From: Posidonia oceanica | Taxonomy: Eukaryota > Streptophyta > Magnoliopsida > Alismatales > Posidoniaceae | NCBI GenBank assembly: GCA_037176725.1 | Contig: JAZBRS010000020.1 | Span: forward strand, 50,682,001 to 50,746,000 | Length of the DNA: 64,000 nt | Direction: 5' to 3' | Shown here: piece by piece, positions 39,616 to 51,262 of the stretch | Layout: each line of letters opens with the position of its first letter | Position numbering within the stretch: the stretch's first letter is position 1 | Made by a program: the position numbers and the translations under genes | Notes under the pieces: generated by a model | Told to the model about the DNA's origin: nothing | The model's input: only the letters and a program-made list of their open reading frames with translations | The model's database searches: none

Positions 39616-42301
39616 GTCTTGATAAGGCTTGTACTTATCATTCCCGACCTCCTCCGTGTCTTGTTAAGGCTTGCACTTATCATTCCAGGCGGTCCGGTCT
39701 TGATAAGGCTTGTACTTAACATTCCTGACCTCTTCCGGTTCTTGTTAGGCCCTTGCATCGATCATTCCTGGCAGTCCGGTCTTGATAAGGCTTGTACTTA
39801 TCATTCCTGATCTCTTCTGGGTCTTGTTAGCGCTTTGCACCAGTCATTCCTAGCAGTCTTGTCTTAAGAACGCTTGTACTTATCATTCCTGACCTCTTCT
39901 GGGTCATGTTTGGGCATGCACCTTTCATTCCTGGCAGTTCGATGTTGGTAAGGCTTGTACTTATCATTCCTGACCACTTCCGGGTCTTGTTAGGGCTTGC
40001 ACCTATCATTCCTAGCGGTCCAGTCTTGAGATGGCTTGTACTTTGCATTCCTGACCTCTTTCAGGTCATGTTAGGGCTTGCACCTATCATTCCTGGTGGT
40101 CAGGTCTTAATAAGTCATGTACTTATCATTCCTGACCTCTTTCGGGTCTTGTTAGGGCTTTGCACCTATCATTCCGGGCGGTCGGGTCAAGACTAGGCAT
40201 GTACTTATCGTTCCCGACCTCTTCCGAGTCATGTTAGGGCATGCACCTCTCATTCCTGGCGGTCCGGTCTTGGTAAGGCTAGTACTTATCATTCCTGACC
40301 TCTTCCGGGTCTTGTTAGGGCTTGCACCTATCATTCCTAGCGGTCCGGTCTTGAGATGGCTTATACGTTTCATTCCTGACCTCTTTCGGGTCTTGTTAGG
40401 GCTTGCACCGATCATTCCTGGCGGTCCGGTCTTGATAAGGCTCGTACTTATCAGTCCTGACCTCTTCTGGGTCTTGTTAGGGCATGCACCGATCAATCCT
40501 AGCGGTCCGGTCACGACTTGGCTGGTACTAATCATTCCTAACCTCTTCCGAGTCTTGTTAGGGCTTGCACCTGGCATTCATGGTGGTCCGGTCATGATAA
40601 GGCTTGTACTCATCATTCCTGACCTCTTCAAGGTCTTGTTTGGGCATTGCACCTACCATTCCAAGCGGTCCAGTCATGATACGGCAAGTACTTATCATTC
40701 CTGACCCCTTCTGGGTCTTGTTTGGCCTTTGCACCTATTATTCCTGGCGGTCCAGTATTGACAAGGCTTGTACTTATCATTCCAGACCTCTTCCTGATCT
40801 TGTTAGGGCTTGCACCTATCATTCCGGGCAGTCCGGTCAGGATAAGGCTTGTACTTACCATTCCTGACCACTTCTAGGACCTGTTAGGACTCTGCACCAA
40901 TCATTCCTTGCGGTCCGGTCTTGATAAGGCTTGTACTTATCATTCCCGACCTCCTCCGGGTCTAGTTTGGCCTTGCACCTATCTTTCTTGGCGGTCCGGT
41001 CATGATATGGCTTGTACTTATCCTTCCTGACCTCTTCTGGGTCTTCCTTGGGCTTTGCACCTGTCATTCCTGGTGGTCCAGTTTTGATAAGGCTTGTACT
41101 TATCATTCCTGACCTCTTCAAGGTCTTGTTAGGGCTTCGCACCTACCATTCCTGGCGGTCCAGTCTTGATTCGGCTTGTACTTACCATTCCTGACCTCTT
41201 CCGGGTCTTGTTTGGGCTATGCACCTATCATTCCTGCCAGTCGGGTCTGGATATGGCTTGTACTTATCATTCCTGACCACTTCTGGGTCTTGTTAGGGCT
41301 TGCACCTATCAATCTAGGAGGTCAGGTCTTGATAAGGCTTGTATTTATCATTCCCAACCTCTTTCGGGTATTGTTAGGGCATGCACCTATCATTCCTGGC
41401 GGTCCGGTCTTGGTGTGGCTTGTACTTATTGTTCCTGACCTCTTTTGGTTCTTGTTGTGGCTTTGCACCTAACAATCCTGGCGGTCCGGTCTAGATATGG
41501 CTTGTACTTATCATTCCAGACCTCTTTCGGGTCTTGTTAGGGCTTGCACCTACCATTCCTAGCGGTCTGATATTGATTAGGCTTGTACATTTCATTCCTG
41601 ACCGCTTCTGGGTCGTGTTACGGCTTGCACCGATCATTCCTGGCAGTCCGGTCTTGATAAGGCTCGTACTTATCGTTCTTGACCTCTTCCGGGACTTGTT
41701 AGGGCATGCACCTATCAAGCCTAGCGGTCCGGTCACGACATGGCATGTACTAATCATTCCTGACCTCTTCCGGGTCTTGTTTGGGCTTGCACCTAGCCTT
41801 CATGGCGGTCCGGTCTTGATAAGGCTTGTACTTATCATTCCTGACCTCTTCAAGGTCTTGTTTGGGCTTTGCACCTATCATTCCTAGCGGTCCGATCATG
41901 ATACGGCTTGTACTTATCATTCCTGACCCCTTTCGGGTCTTGTTTGGGCTTTGCACCTATCATTCCTGGCGGTCCAGTATTAACAAGGCTTGTACATATC
42001 ATTCCAGACCTCTTCCGGGTCTTGTTAGGGCTTGCACCTATCATTCCTGCTGTCCGGTCAGGATAAGGCTTGTACTTACCATTCCTGACCACTTCTAGGT
42101 CCTGTTGGGACTCTGCACCAATCATTCCTGGCGGTCGAGTTTTGATAAGGCATGTACTTATCATTCTCGACCTCCTCCGGGTCTTGTTAGGGCTTGCACC
42201 AATCTTTCCTAGCGGTCCGGTCTTGATATGGCGTGTACTTATCCTTCCTGACCTCTTCCGGGTCTTCCTAGGGCTTTGCACCTGTCATTCCTGGCGGTCC
42301 G
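39616..42301 (+). repeat. 2,686-bp tandem unit, member 2
   Basis: This second member is adjacent to the first. It is visibly more diverged from member 1 than HOR copies are from each other. The HOR block ends inside it, near 39,956. Confidence 0.83.
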
Positions 42302-44335
42302 ATCTTGATAAGGCTTGTACTTATCATTCCTGACCTCTTCCAGTTCTTGTTAGGGCTTGCACCTACCATTCCTGGTGGTACGGTCTTGGTAAGGCTTGTA
42401 CTTATCGTTCCTGACCTCTTCCGGGTGTTGTTAGGGCATGCACCTAATATTCCTGGCGGTCCGGGCTTGGTAAGGCATGTACTTATCATTCCTGACCTCA
42501 TCCTGGTCTTGTTTGGGCATGCACCTATCATTCCAGGCGGTTCGGTCTTGATAAGGCTTGTACTTTTCATTACTGACCTCTTCCGGGTCTTGTTAGGGCG
42601 GGCACCTATCATTCCTGGTGGTCCGGTCATGATACGGCGTGTAGTTATCATTCATGACCTCTTCCGAGTCTTGTTAGGGCTTTGCACCAATCATTCCTGG
42701 CGGTCCGGTCTTGATTAGGCTTGTACTTATCTTTCTTGACCTCTTCCGTGTATATTTAGGGCTTGTACCTATCATTCCTGGTGGTCTAGTCTCGATAAGA
42801 CTTGTACTTATCACTCTCGACCATTTCCGGGTCTTGTGAGGGCTTGCACCTGTCATTCCAGGCGGTCCGGTCATGATAAGGCTTGTACTTATCATTCCTG
42901 ACCTCTTCCGAGTCTTGTTTGGGCTTTGCACCTATCATTCCTGGCAGTCGGGTCTAGATAAGGCTTGTACTTATCATTCCAGACCTCTTCCAGGTCTTGT
43001 TCGGGCTTGCACCTATCATTCCAGTTGGTCAGGTCTTGATAAGGCTTGTACTATTCTTTCCCGACCAGTTCTGGGTATTGTAAGGGCTCGCTCCTATCAT
43101 TCCTAGCGGTCCGGTCTTGGTGAGGCCAGTACTTATCATTCCTGACCTCCTCCGGTCCTTGTTATGGCTTTGCACCAATCAAACCCGGCGGTCTGGTCTT
43201 GATAAGGCTTGTACTTAACATTCCTGAACACTTCCGGGTTTTGTTAGGGCTTTGCACCTATCATTCCAGGCGGTCCGGTCTTGATAAGGCTTGTACTTAT
43301 CATTCCAGACCTCTTCCGGGTCTTGATAGGGCTTGCACCTATCTTTCCTAGTGGTCCAGTATTGATTAGGCTTGTACATTTCATTCTTGACAACTTCTGG
43401 GTCTTGTTAGGGCTTGCACCTATCATTCCTGGCGGTCCGGTCTTGATAAGGCTCGTACTTATCATTCCTGACCTCTTCCGGGTCTTGTTAGGGCTTGCAC
43501 CAATCAATCCTAGCGGTCCGGTCTTGACATGGCTTGTACTAATCATTCCTGACCTCTTCTGGGTCTTGTTTGGGCTTGCACCTATCATTCAAGGCGGTCC
43601 GGTCTTGATAAGGCTTGTACTTATCATTCCCGACCTCTTCAAGGTCTTGTTAGCGCTTTCCACCTATCATTCCAAGCGGTCCGGTCATGATGAGGCTTGT
43701 ACATATCATTCCGGACGTCTTCCGGGTCTTGTTTGGGCGTTGCACCAATCAATGCTGGCGGTCCGGTATTGAAAAGGATTGTACATAACAATCCTGACCT
43801 CTTACAGGTCCAGTTAGGGCATGCACCAATCCTTCCTAGCAGTCCGGTCTTGATAAGGCTTGTACTTATCATTCTCGACCTCTTCCGGGTCATGTTAGGG
43901 CTAGCACCTTTCTTTCCTGGCTGTCTGGTCTTGATAAGGCTCATACTTTTCATTCCTGACCGCTTCCGGGTCTTCTTAGGGCGTTGCACCTATCATTCCT
44001 GGTGGTCCGGTATTGATAAGGCTTGTACTTATCATTCCTGACCTCTTCCGGGTCATGTTCGGGCTTGCACCTATCATTCCTGGCGGTCCGGTCACGATAA
44101 GGCTTCTACTTATCATTCCTGACCTCTTACGGGTCTTGTTAGGGCTTGCACCTATCATTCCTGACAGTCCGATCTTGGTATGGCATGTACTTATCATTCC
44201 TGACCTCATCCGAGTCTTGTTTAGGCATGCACCTATCATTCCTAGTGGTCTGGTCTTGATAAGGCTTGTACTTATCATTCCTGACCTCACGCGGGTCTTG
44301 TTTGGGTTTGCACCTATCCTTCCTAACGGTCTGGT

Positions 44336-44416
44336 CTTGCTAAGGCTTGTACTTATCATTCCTGACCTCTTCCGGGTCTTGTTAGGGCTTGCACCTATCA
44401 TTCCTGGCGGTCCGGT
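44336..44416 (+). repeat. Representative 81-bp monomer
   Basis: This monomer differs by one base from the consensus I derived by eye (a C in place of A at its fifth position, CTTGCTAAGG for CTTGATAAGG). In order it contains the CTTGATAAGG box, the A core CTTGTACTTATCATTCCTG, the block ACCTCTTCCGGGTCTTG, the TTAGGG junction, the B core CTTGCACCTATCATTCCTGG, and the block CGGTCCGGT. The three CpG sites and two CCGG sites of the consensus all lie in the ACCTCTTCCGGG and CGGTCCGG blocks. It is a convenient type sequence for searches. Confidence 0.93.
44343..44383 (+). repeat. A half-monomer (41 bp)
   Basis: This half starts AGGCTTGTAC and ends GGGTCTTGTT. It aligns with the following B half over the opening AGG(G)CTTG, over YACYTATCATTCCTG, and over the closing GGTCTTG. 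The halves differ mainly after the core: A has ACCTCTTCCG where B has GCGGTCC. The alignment shows that the 81-bp monomer came from an older unit of about 40 bp that was duplicated and then diverged. Confidence 0.88.
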
Positions 44417-44423
44417 CTTGATA
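44384..44423 (+). repeat. B half-monomer (40 bp)
   Basis: This is the partner of the A half. It starts AGGGCTTGCACC and ends GGTCTTGATA. It shares the TATCATTCCTG core and the GGTCTTG tail with A, at the same relative offsets. Most 82-bp monomers gain their extra base inside this half, immediately before GCACC. Confidence 0.88.
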
Positions 44424-45130
44424 AGGCTTGTACTTATCGTTACTGATCTCTTCCGGGTCTGGTTAGGGCATGCACCTATCATTCCTGGCGGTCCGGTGTT
44501 GATTAGGCGTGTACTTCTCGTTCCAGACCTCTTCCGAGTCTTGTTTGGGCTTTGCACCGATCATTCCTAGCGGATTGGTCTTGATAAGGCTTGTACTTAT
44601 CATTACGGAAAGCTTCCCGGTCATGTTAGGGCTTTGTACCTTTCATTCTAGGCAGTCTGATCATGGTAAGGCATGTACTTTTCATTCCTGACCTCTTCCG
44701 GGTCTAGTTAGGGCTTGCACCAAACATTCTTGGTGGTCTGGTCTTGGTACGGAATGTACTTATCATTCCTGACCACTTCCAGGTATTGTTAGGGCTTGCA
44801 CCTATCATTCCAAGCGGTCCGGTCATGATAAGGCTTGTACTTATCATTCTTGACATCTTCTGTATCTTGTTATGGCTTGCACATGTCATTCCTAGCGACT
44901 TGGTCTTGATAAGGCATGTACTTATCATTCTTGACCACTTCCGAGTCTTGTTAGGGCTTTCACCTATCATTCCTGGTGGTCCGGTCTAGATAAGGCATGT
45001 ACTTATCATGCGTGACCTCTTTTGTGTCATGTTAGGGCCTTGCACCATTCATTCCATGCTTGTACTTAACATTCTCGGCCTCTTCCGGGTCTTGTTAGGG
45101 CTTGCACCTATCATTCCAGGCGGTCCGGTC

Positions 45131-47262
45131 TTGATAAGGCTTGTACTTATCATTCCCAACCTCCTCCGTGTCTTGTTAGGGCTTGCACCTATCATTCCAG
45201 GCGGTCTGGTCCTGATATGGCTTGTACTTAACATTCCAGACCTCTTCTGGTTCTTGTTAGAGCCTTGCACCGATCATTCCTGGCAGTCCGGTCTTGATAA
45301 GGCTTGTACTTATCAATCCTGACCTCTTCTGGGTCTTGTTAGCGCTTTGCACCAGTCATTCCTAGCAGTCCTGTCTTGAGAAGGCTTGTACTTATCATTC
45401 CTGACCTCTTCTGGGTCATGTTAGGGCATGCACCTTTCATTCCTGGCAGTTCGGTGTTGGTAAGGCTTGTACTTATCATTCCAGACCACTTCCGGGTCTT
45501 GTTAGGGCTTGCACCTATCATTCCTGGCAGTCCGGTCTTGAGATGGCATGTACTTATCATTCCTGACCTCTTTCAGGTCTTGTTAGGGCTTGCACCTATC
45601 ATTCCTGGTGGTCAGGTCATAATAAGTCATGTACTTATCATTCCTGACCTCTTCCGGGTCTTGTTAGGGCTTTGCACCTATCATTCCGGGCGGTCGGGTC
45701 AAGACTAGGCATGTACTTATCATTCCCGACCTCTTCCGGGTCATGTTAGGGCATGCACCTTTCATTCCTGGCGGTCCGGTCTTGGTAAGGCTAGTACTTT
45801 TCATTCCTGACCTCTTCCGGGTCTTGTTAGGGCTTGCACCTATCATTCCTAGCGGTCCGGTCTCGAGATGGCTTGTACATTTCATTCCTGACCTCTTCCG
45901 GGTCATGTTAGGGCTTGCACCGATCATTCTTGGCGGTCCGGTCTTGATAAGGCTCGTACTTATCATTCCTGACCTCTTCTGGGTCTTGTTAGGGCATGCA
46001 CCGATCAATCCTAGCGGTCCGGTCACGACTTGGCTGGTACTAATCATTCCTGACCTCTTCCGGGTCTTGTTAGGGCTTGCACCTGGCATTCATGGTGGTC
46101 CGGTCATGATAAGGCTTGTACTCATCATTCCTGACCTCTTCAAGGTCTTGTTTGGGCATTGCACCTACCATTCCAAGCGGTCCTGTCATGATACGGCAAG
46201 TACTTATCATTCCTGACCCCTTCTGGGTCATGTTTTGGCTTTGCACCGATCATTCCTAGCGGTCCAGTATTGACAAGGCTTGTACTTATCATTCCAGACC
46301 TCTTCTGGATCTTGTTAGGGCTTGCACCTATCATTCCTGGCAGTCCGGTCAGGATAAGGCTTGTACTTACCATTCCTGACCACTTCTAGCTCCTGTTAGG
46401 ACTCTGCACCAATCATTCCTTGCGGTCCGGTCTTGATAAGGCTTGTACTTCTCATTCCCGACCTCCTCCGGGTCTTGTTAGGGCTTGCACCTATCTTTCC
46501 TGGCGGTCCGGTCATGATATGGCTTGTACTTATCCTTCTTGACCTCTTCTGGGTCTTCCTTGGGCTTTGCACCTGTCATTCCTGGTGGTCCGGTTTTGAT
46601 AAGGCTTGTACTTATCATTCCTGACCTCTTCAAGGTCTTGTTAGGGCTTCGCACCTACCATTCCTCTCGGTCCAGTCTTGATTCGGCTTGTACTTACCAT
46701 TCTTGTCCTCTTTCGAGTCTTGTTTGGGCTTTGTACCTATCATTCCTGGCGGTCGGGTCTGGATAAGGCTTGTAGATATCATTCCTGACCACTTCTGGGT
46801 CTTGTTAGGGCTTGCACCTATCAATCCAGGAGGTCCGGTCTTGATAAGGCTTGTATTTATCATTCCCAACCTCTTTCGGGTCTTGTTAGGGCATGCACCT
46901 ACCATTCCTGGCGGTCCGGTCTTGGTGAGGCTTGTACTTATTGTTCCTGACCTCTTTTGGTTCTTGTTGTGGCTTCGTACCTAACAATCCTGGCGGTCCG
47001 GTCTAGATAAGGCTTGAACTTGTCATTCCAGACCTCTTCCGGGTCTTGTTAGGGTTTGCACCTACCATTACTAGTGGTCTGATATTGATTAGGCTTGTAC
47101 ATTTCATTCCTGACCTCTTCCGGGTCGTGTTAGGGCTTGCACCGATCATTCCTGACGGTCCGGTCTTGATAAGGCTCTTACTTATCATTCTTGACCTCTT
47201 CCGGGACTTATTAGGGCAAGCACCTATCAATCCTAGCGGTCCGGTCACGACATGGCATGTAC
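45131..47262 (+). repeat. 2,686-bp unit, partial member 3
   Basis: This stretch matches member 2 at +5,512 (39,827/45,339, 40,231/45,743, 41,176/46,688, 41,491/47,003). It ends abruptly near 47,262, where the sequence changes to a monomer order like that at 44,850. Confidence 0.8.
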
Positions 47263-47271
47263 TATTCATTC

Positions 47272-48130
47272 CTGACATCTTCTGTATCTTGTCATGGCTT
47301 GCACTTGTCATTCCTAGCGACTCGGTCTTGATAAGGCATGTACTTATCATTCTTGACCACTTCCGAGTCTTGTTAGGGCTTTCACCTATCATTCCTGGTG
47401 GTCCGGTCGTGATAAGGCATGTACTTATCATGCCTGACCTCTTCCGTGTCATGTTAGGGCCTTGCACCATTCATTCCATGCTTGTACTTAACATTCTCGG
47501 CCTCTTCCGGGTCTTGTTAGGGCTTACACCTATCATTCCTGGCGGTCCAGTCTTGATAAGGCTTGTACTTATCATTCCCAACCTCCTCCGTGTCTTGTTA
47601 GGGCTTGCACCTATCATTCCAGGCGGTCCGGTCTTGATATGGCTTGTACTTAACATTCCTGACCTCTTCCGGTTCTTGTTAGGGCCTTGCACCGATCATT
47701 CCTGGCAGTCCGGTCTTGATAAGGCTTGTACTTATCATTCCTGACCTCTTCTGGGTCTTGTTAGCGCTTTGCACCAGTCATTCCTAGCAGTCCTGTCTTG
47801 AGAAGGCTTGTACTTATCATTCTTGACCTCTTCTGGGTCATGTTAGGGCATGCACCTTTCCTTCCTGGCAGTTCGGTGTTGGTAAGGCTTGTACTTATCA
47901 TTCCTGACAACTTGCGGGTCTTGTTAGGGCTTGCACCTATCATTCCTGGCGGTCCGGTCTTGAGATGGCTTGTACTTATCATTCCTGACCTCTTTCAGGT
48001 CATGTTACGGCTTGCACCTATCATTCCTGGTGGTCAGGTCTTGATATGTCATGTACTTATCATTCCTAACCTCTTCCGGGTCATGTTAGGGCTTTGCACC
48101 TATCATTCCGGGCAGTCGGGTCAGCACTAG
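47272..48130 (+). repeat. 2,422-bp-spaced duplicate of about 44,850-45,708
   Basis: Markers are offset by 2,422: the GACATCTTCTGTATCTTG monomer at 44,852/47,274, the 63-bp short monomers near 45,036/47,460, and 45,339/47,761. The switch point near 47,272 lies inside a monomer reading CATTCCTGACATC, and the 81-bp register is kept. Confidence 0.78.
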
Positions 48131-48441
48131 GCTTGTACTTATCATTCCCGACCTCTTCCGGGTCATGTTAGGGCTTGCACCAATCATTCCTGGCGGTCCG
48201 GTCTTGAGATGGCTTGTACTAATCGTTCCTGACCTCTTTTAGGTCATGTTTGGGCTTGCACCAATCATTCCTGGTGGTCTGGTCTTGATAAGTCATGTAC
48301 TTATCATTCCTGACCTCTTCTCGGTCTTGTTAGGGCTTGCACCTTTCATTCCTGGCGGTCCGGTCATGGTAAGGCTGGTACTTATCATTCTTGACCTCTT
48401 ACGGATCTTGTTAGGGCTTGCACCAATCATTCCTGGCAGTC

Positions 48442-49359
48442 CGGTCTTGAGATGGCTTGTACTTATCGTTCCTGACCGCTTTCAGGTCATGTTTGGGCTT
48501 GCACCAATCATTCCTGGTGGTCTGGTCTTGATAAGTCATGTACTTATCATTCCTGACCTCTTCTGGGACTTGTTAGGGCTTTGCACCTATCATTTTGGGC
48601 GGTTGGGTCGAGACAAGGCTTGTACTTATCATTCCCGACCTCTTCCGGGTCGTGTTAGGGCTTGCACCTATCATTCCCGGCGGTCCGGTATTGATTAGGC
48701 TTTTACATTTCATTCCTGACCACTTCTAGGTCTTGTTAGGGCTTGCACCTATCATTCCAGGCGGTCCGGTCTTAATAAGGCTCGTACTTATCATTCCTGA
48801 CCTCTTCGGGGTCTTGTTAGGGCTTGCACCAATCAATCCTAGCGGTCCGGTCTTGACATGGCTTGTACTAATCATTCCTAACCTCTTCGGGTCTTGTTTG
48901 GGCTTGCACCTATCATTCATGGCGGTCCGGTCTTGATAAGGCTTGTACTTATCATTCCCGACCTCTTCAAGGTCTTGTTAGGGCTTTGCACCAATCATTC
49001 CAAGCGGTCCGATCATGATATGGCTCGTACTTATCATTCCGGACGTCTTCCGGGTCATGTTTGGGCTTTGCACCAATCAATGCTGGCGGTCCGGTATTGA
49101 AAAGGATTGTACATACCATTCCTGACCTCTTACAGGTCCAGTTAGGGCTTGCACCAATCCTTCCTAGCGGTCTGGTCATGATAAGGCTTGTACTTATCAT
49201 TCTCGACCTCTTCCGGCTCTTGTTAGGGCTTGCACCTTTCTTTCCTGGCGGTCTGGTTTTGATAAGGCTTGTACGTGACATTCCTGACCTCTTCCGGGTC
49301 TTGTTAAGGCCTTGCACCTATCAATCCTGGCGGTCCGGTCTCGATAAGGCTTGTACTTA
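48442..49359 (+). repeat. 918-bp duplication, member 1
   Basis: This member is followed immediately by a second at +918 (48,894/49,812, 48,967/49,885). The length is not a multiple of the monomer: it is about 12 monomers less 57 bp. The last monomer is cut after CTTGTACTTA, so the boundary is sharp. Confidence 0.88.
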
Positions 49360-49364
49360 CGGTC
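49341..49364 (+). other. 24-bp truncated monomer at an out-of-register join
   Basis: The monomer opened by TCGATAAGG at 49,341 should run 81 bp, but GGTCTTGAGATGG starts at 49,361. Only 24 bp separate equivalent positions. The two parental sequences (about 50,265-50,290 and about 48,435-48,450) share essentially no homology at the switch, unlike every other join I examined. Confidence 0.85.
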
Positions 49365-50277
49365 TTGAGATGGCTTGTACTTATTGTTCCTGACCGCTTT
49401 CAGGTCATGTTTGGGCTTGCACCAATCATTCCTGGTGGTCTGGTCTTGATAAGTCATGTACTTATCATTCCTGACCTCTTCTGGGACTTGTTAGGGCTTT
49501 GCACCTATCATTTCGGGCGGTTGGGTCGAGACAAGGCTTGTACTTATCATTCCCGACCTCTTCCGGGTCGTGTTAGGGCTTGCACCTATCATTCCCGGCG
49601 GTCTGGTATTGATTAGGCTTGTACATTTCATTCCAGACCTCTTCCGGGTCGTGTTAGGGCTTGCACCGATCATTCCTGGCGGTCCGGTCTTGATAAGGCT
49701 CGTACTTATCGTTCCTGACCTCTTCCGGGTCTTGTTAGGGCATGCACCTATCAATCCTAGCGGTCCGGTCACGACATGGCATGTACTAATCATTCCTGAC
49801 CTCTTCGGGTCTTGTTTGGGCTTGCACCTATCATTCATGGCGGTCCGGTCTTGATAAGACTTGTACTTATCATTCCCGACCTCTTCAAGGTCTTGTTAGG
49901 GCTTTGCACCAATCATTCCAAGCGGTCCGATCATGATAAGGCTCGTACTTATCATTCCGGACGTCTTCCGGGTCATGTTTGGGCTTTGCACCAATCAATG
50001 CTGGTGGTCTGGTATTGAAAAGGATTGTACATACCATTCCTGACCTCTTACAGGTCCAGTTAGGGCTTGCACCAATCCTTCCTAGCGGTCCGGTCAAGAT
50101 AAGGCTTGTACTTATCATTCTTGACCTCTTCCGGCTCTTGTTAGGGCTTGCACCTTTCTTTCCTGGCGGTCTGGTCTTGATAAGGCTTGTACGTGACATT
50201 CCTGACCTCTTCCGGGTCTTGTTAGGGCCTTGCACCTATCATTCCTGGCGGTCCGGTCTCGATAAGGCTAGTACTTA
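49360..50277 (+). repeat. 918-bp duplication, member 2
   Basis: This member starts CGGTCTTGAGATGGC like 48,442. It shares with member 1 the one-base-short CTCTTCGGGTCTTG monomer near 49,800 (near 48,885 in member 1), which confirms common descent. It differs from member 1 over about 49,600-49,803, where it carries another variant. Confidence 0.87.
49600..49803 (+). other. Gene-conversion-like patch
   Basis: Within 918-bp member 2 this tract does not match the equivalent part of member 1 (about 48,682-48,885). It closely matches about 38,886-39,080, including GGGTCGTGTTAGGG, ATTCCTGGCGGTCCGGTC, and CACGACATGGCATGTAC. Sequence on both sides returns to the member 1 variant, including its private one-base deletion. 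Confidence 0.75.
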
Positions 50278-50522
50278 TCATTCCCAACCTCTTCCAGTTC
50301 TTGTTAGGGCTTGCACCAATCATTCCTGGTGGTGCTGTCATGTTAAGGCTTGTACTTATCGTTCCTGACCTCTTACGGGTCTAGTTAGGACTTGCACCTA
50401 CCATTCCTGGCAGTCCGGTCTTGGTATGGCATGAACTTATCATTCCTGACCTCATCCTAGTCTTGTTTAGGCATGCACCTATCATTCCTGGTGGTCTGGT
50501 CTTGATAAGGCTTGAACTTACC

Positions 50523-51262
50523 ATTCCTGACCTCACGCGGGTCTTGTTTGGGTTTGCACCTATCTTTCCTACCGGTCCGGTCTTGCTAAGGCTTGTACTT
50601 ATCATTCCTGACCTCTTCCGGTTCATGTTAGGGCTTGCTCCTATCATTCCTGGCGGTCCGGTCTTGATAAGGCTTGTACTTATCGTTACTGACCTCTTCC
50701 GGGTCTTGTTAGGGCATGCACCAATCATTCCTGGCGGTCCGGTCTTGATTAGGCATGTACTTATCGTTCCTAACCTCTTCCGAGTCTTGTTAGGGCTTTG
50801 CAACTATCATTCCTAGCGGTCCGGTCTTGATAAGGCTTATACTTATCATTCCTGACCTCCTCTGGGTCATCTTAGGGCTTGCACCTATCGTTCCTGGCGG
50901 TCCGGTCTTGACAAGGCTTATTCTTATCATTCCCAAACTCTTCCAGGTCTTATTAGGGCTTGCACCGATCATTCCTAGCGGTTTGGTCTAGATAAGGCTT
51001 GTACTTATCATTTCTGACAGCATCCAGGTCTTGTTAGGGCATTGCTCCTATCATTCTAGGCGGTCACGTCTTGGTAAAGCATGTACATATCATTCCTGAC
51101 CTCTTCCGGATCTTGTTAGGGCTTGCACCAAACATTCTTGGTGGTCTGGTCTTGGTACGGAAAGTACTTATCATTCCTGACCACTTCCAGGTCTTGTTAG
51201 GGCTTGCACCTATCATTCCAAGCGGTCCGGTCATGATAAGGCTTGTACTTATCATTCCTGAC
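50523..51262 (+). repeat. 740-bp segment, first member of a pair 3,247 bp apart
   Basis: This segment is colinear with 53,770-54,509. The pair starts with the CACGCGGG monomer and the rare TTTCCTACCGG variant, and includes the CAACTATCATTCC monomer near 50,800 and 54,047. Similarity ends near 51,262, where this copy reads GACTTCTTCCGGG and the other GACCAATTCTAGG. Confidence 0.83.

Larger units (their letters stand above)
27264..39956 (+). repeat. HOR copy 3, with indels (about 12,693 bp)
   Basis: This copy follows copy 2 at +12,287 to about 33,956, then at +12,125 after an exact 162-bp loss. It runs at +12,124 after a one-base loss near 35,819 (GGACTTGTTTGGC against GGACTTGGTTTGGC) and at about +12,123 from about 37,790. 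From 38,964 it follows at +12,693, because 570 bp present here are absent from copies 1 and 2. About 37,680-37,740 also carries a different monomer variant from copy 2. The right edge is set where the sequence continues as a diverged array instead of re-entering the HOR start. Confidence 0.87.
42302..44849 (+). repeat. Diverged monomers between the 2.69-kb units
   Basis: This is ordinary satellite sequence. Much of it resembles HOR interior segments. About 42,300-42,930 is like 5,080-5,700, and 43,244-44,557 is like 7,649-9,456 with several monomers missing. No non-satellite sequence is present. Confidence 0.75.
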
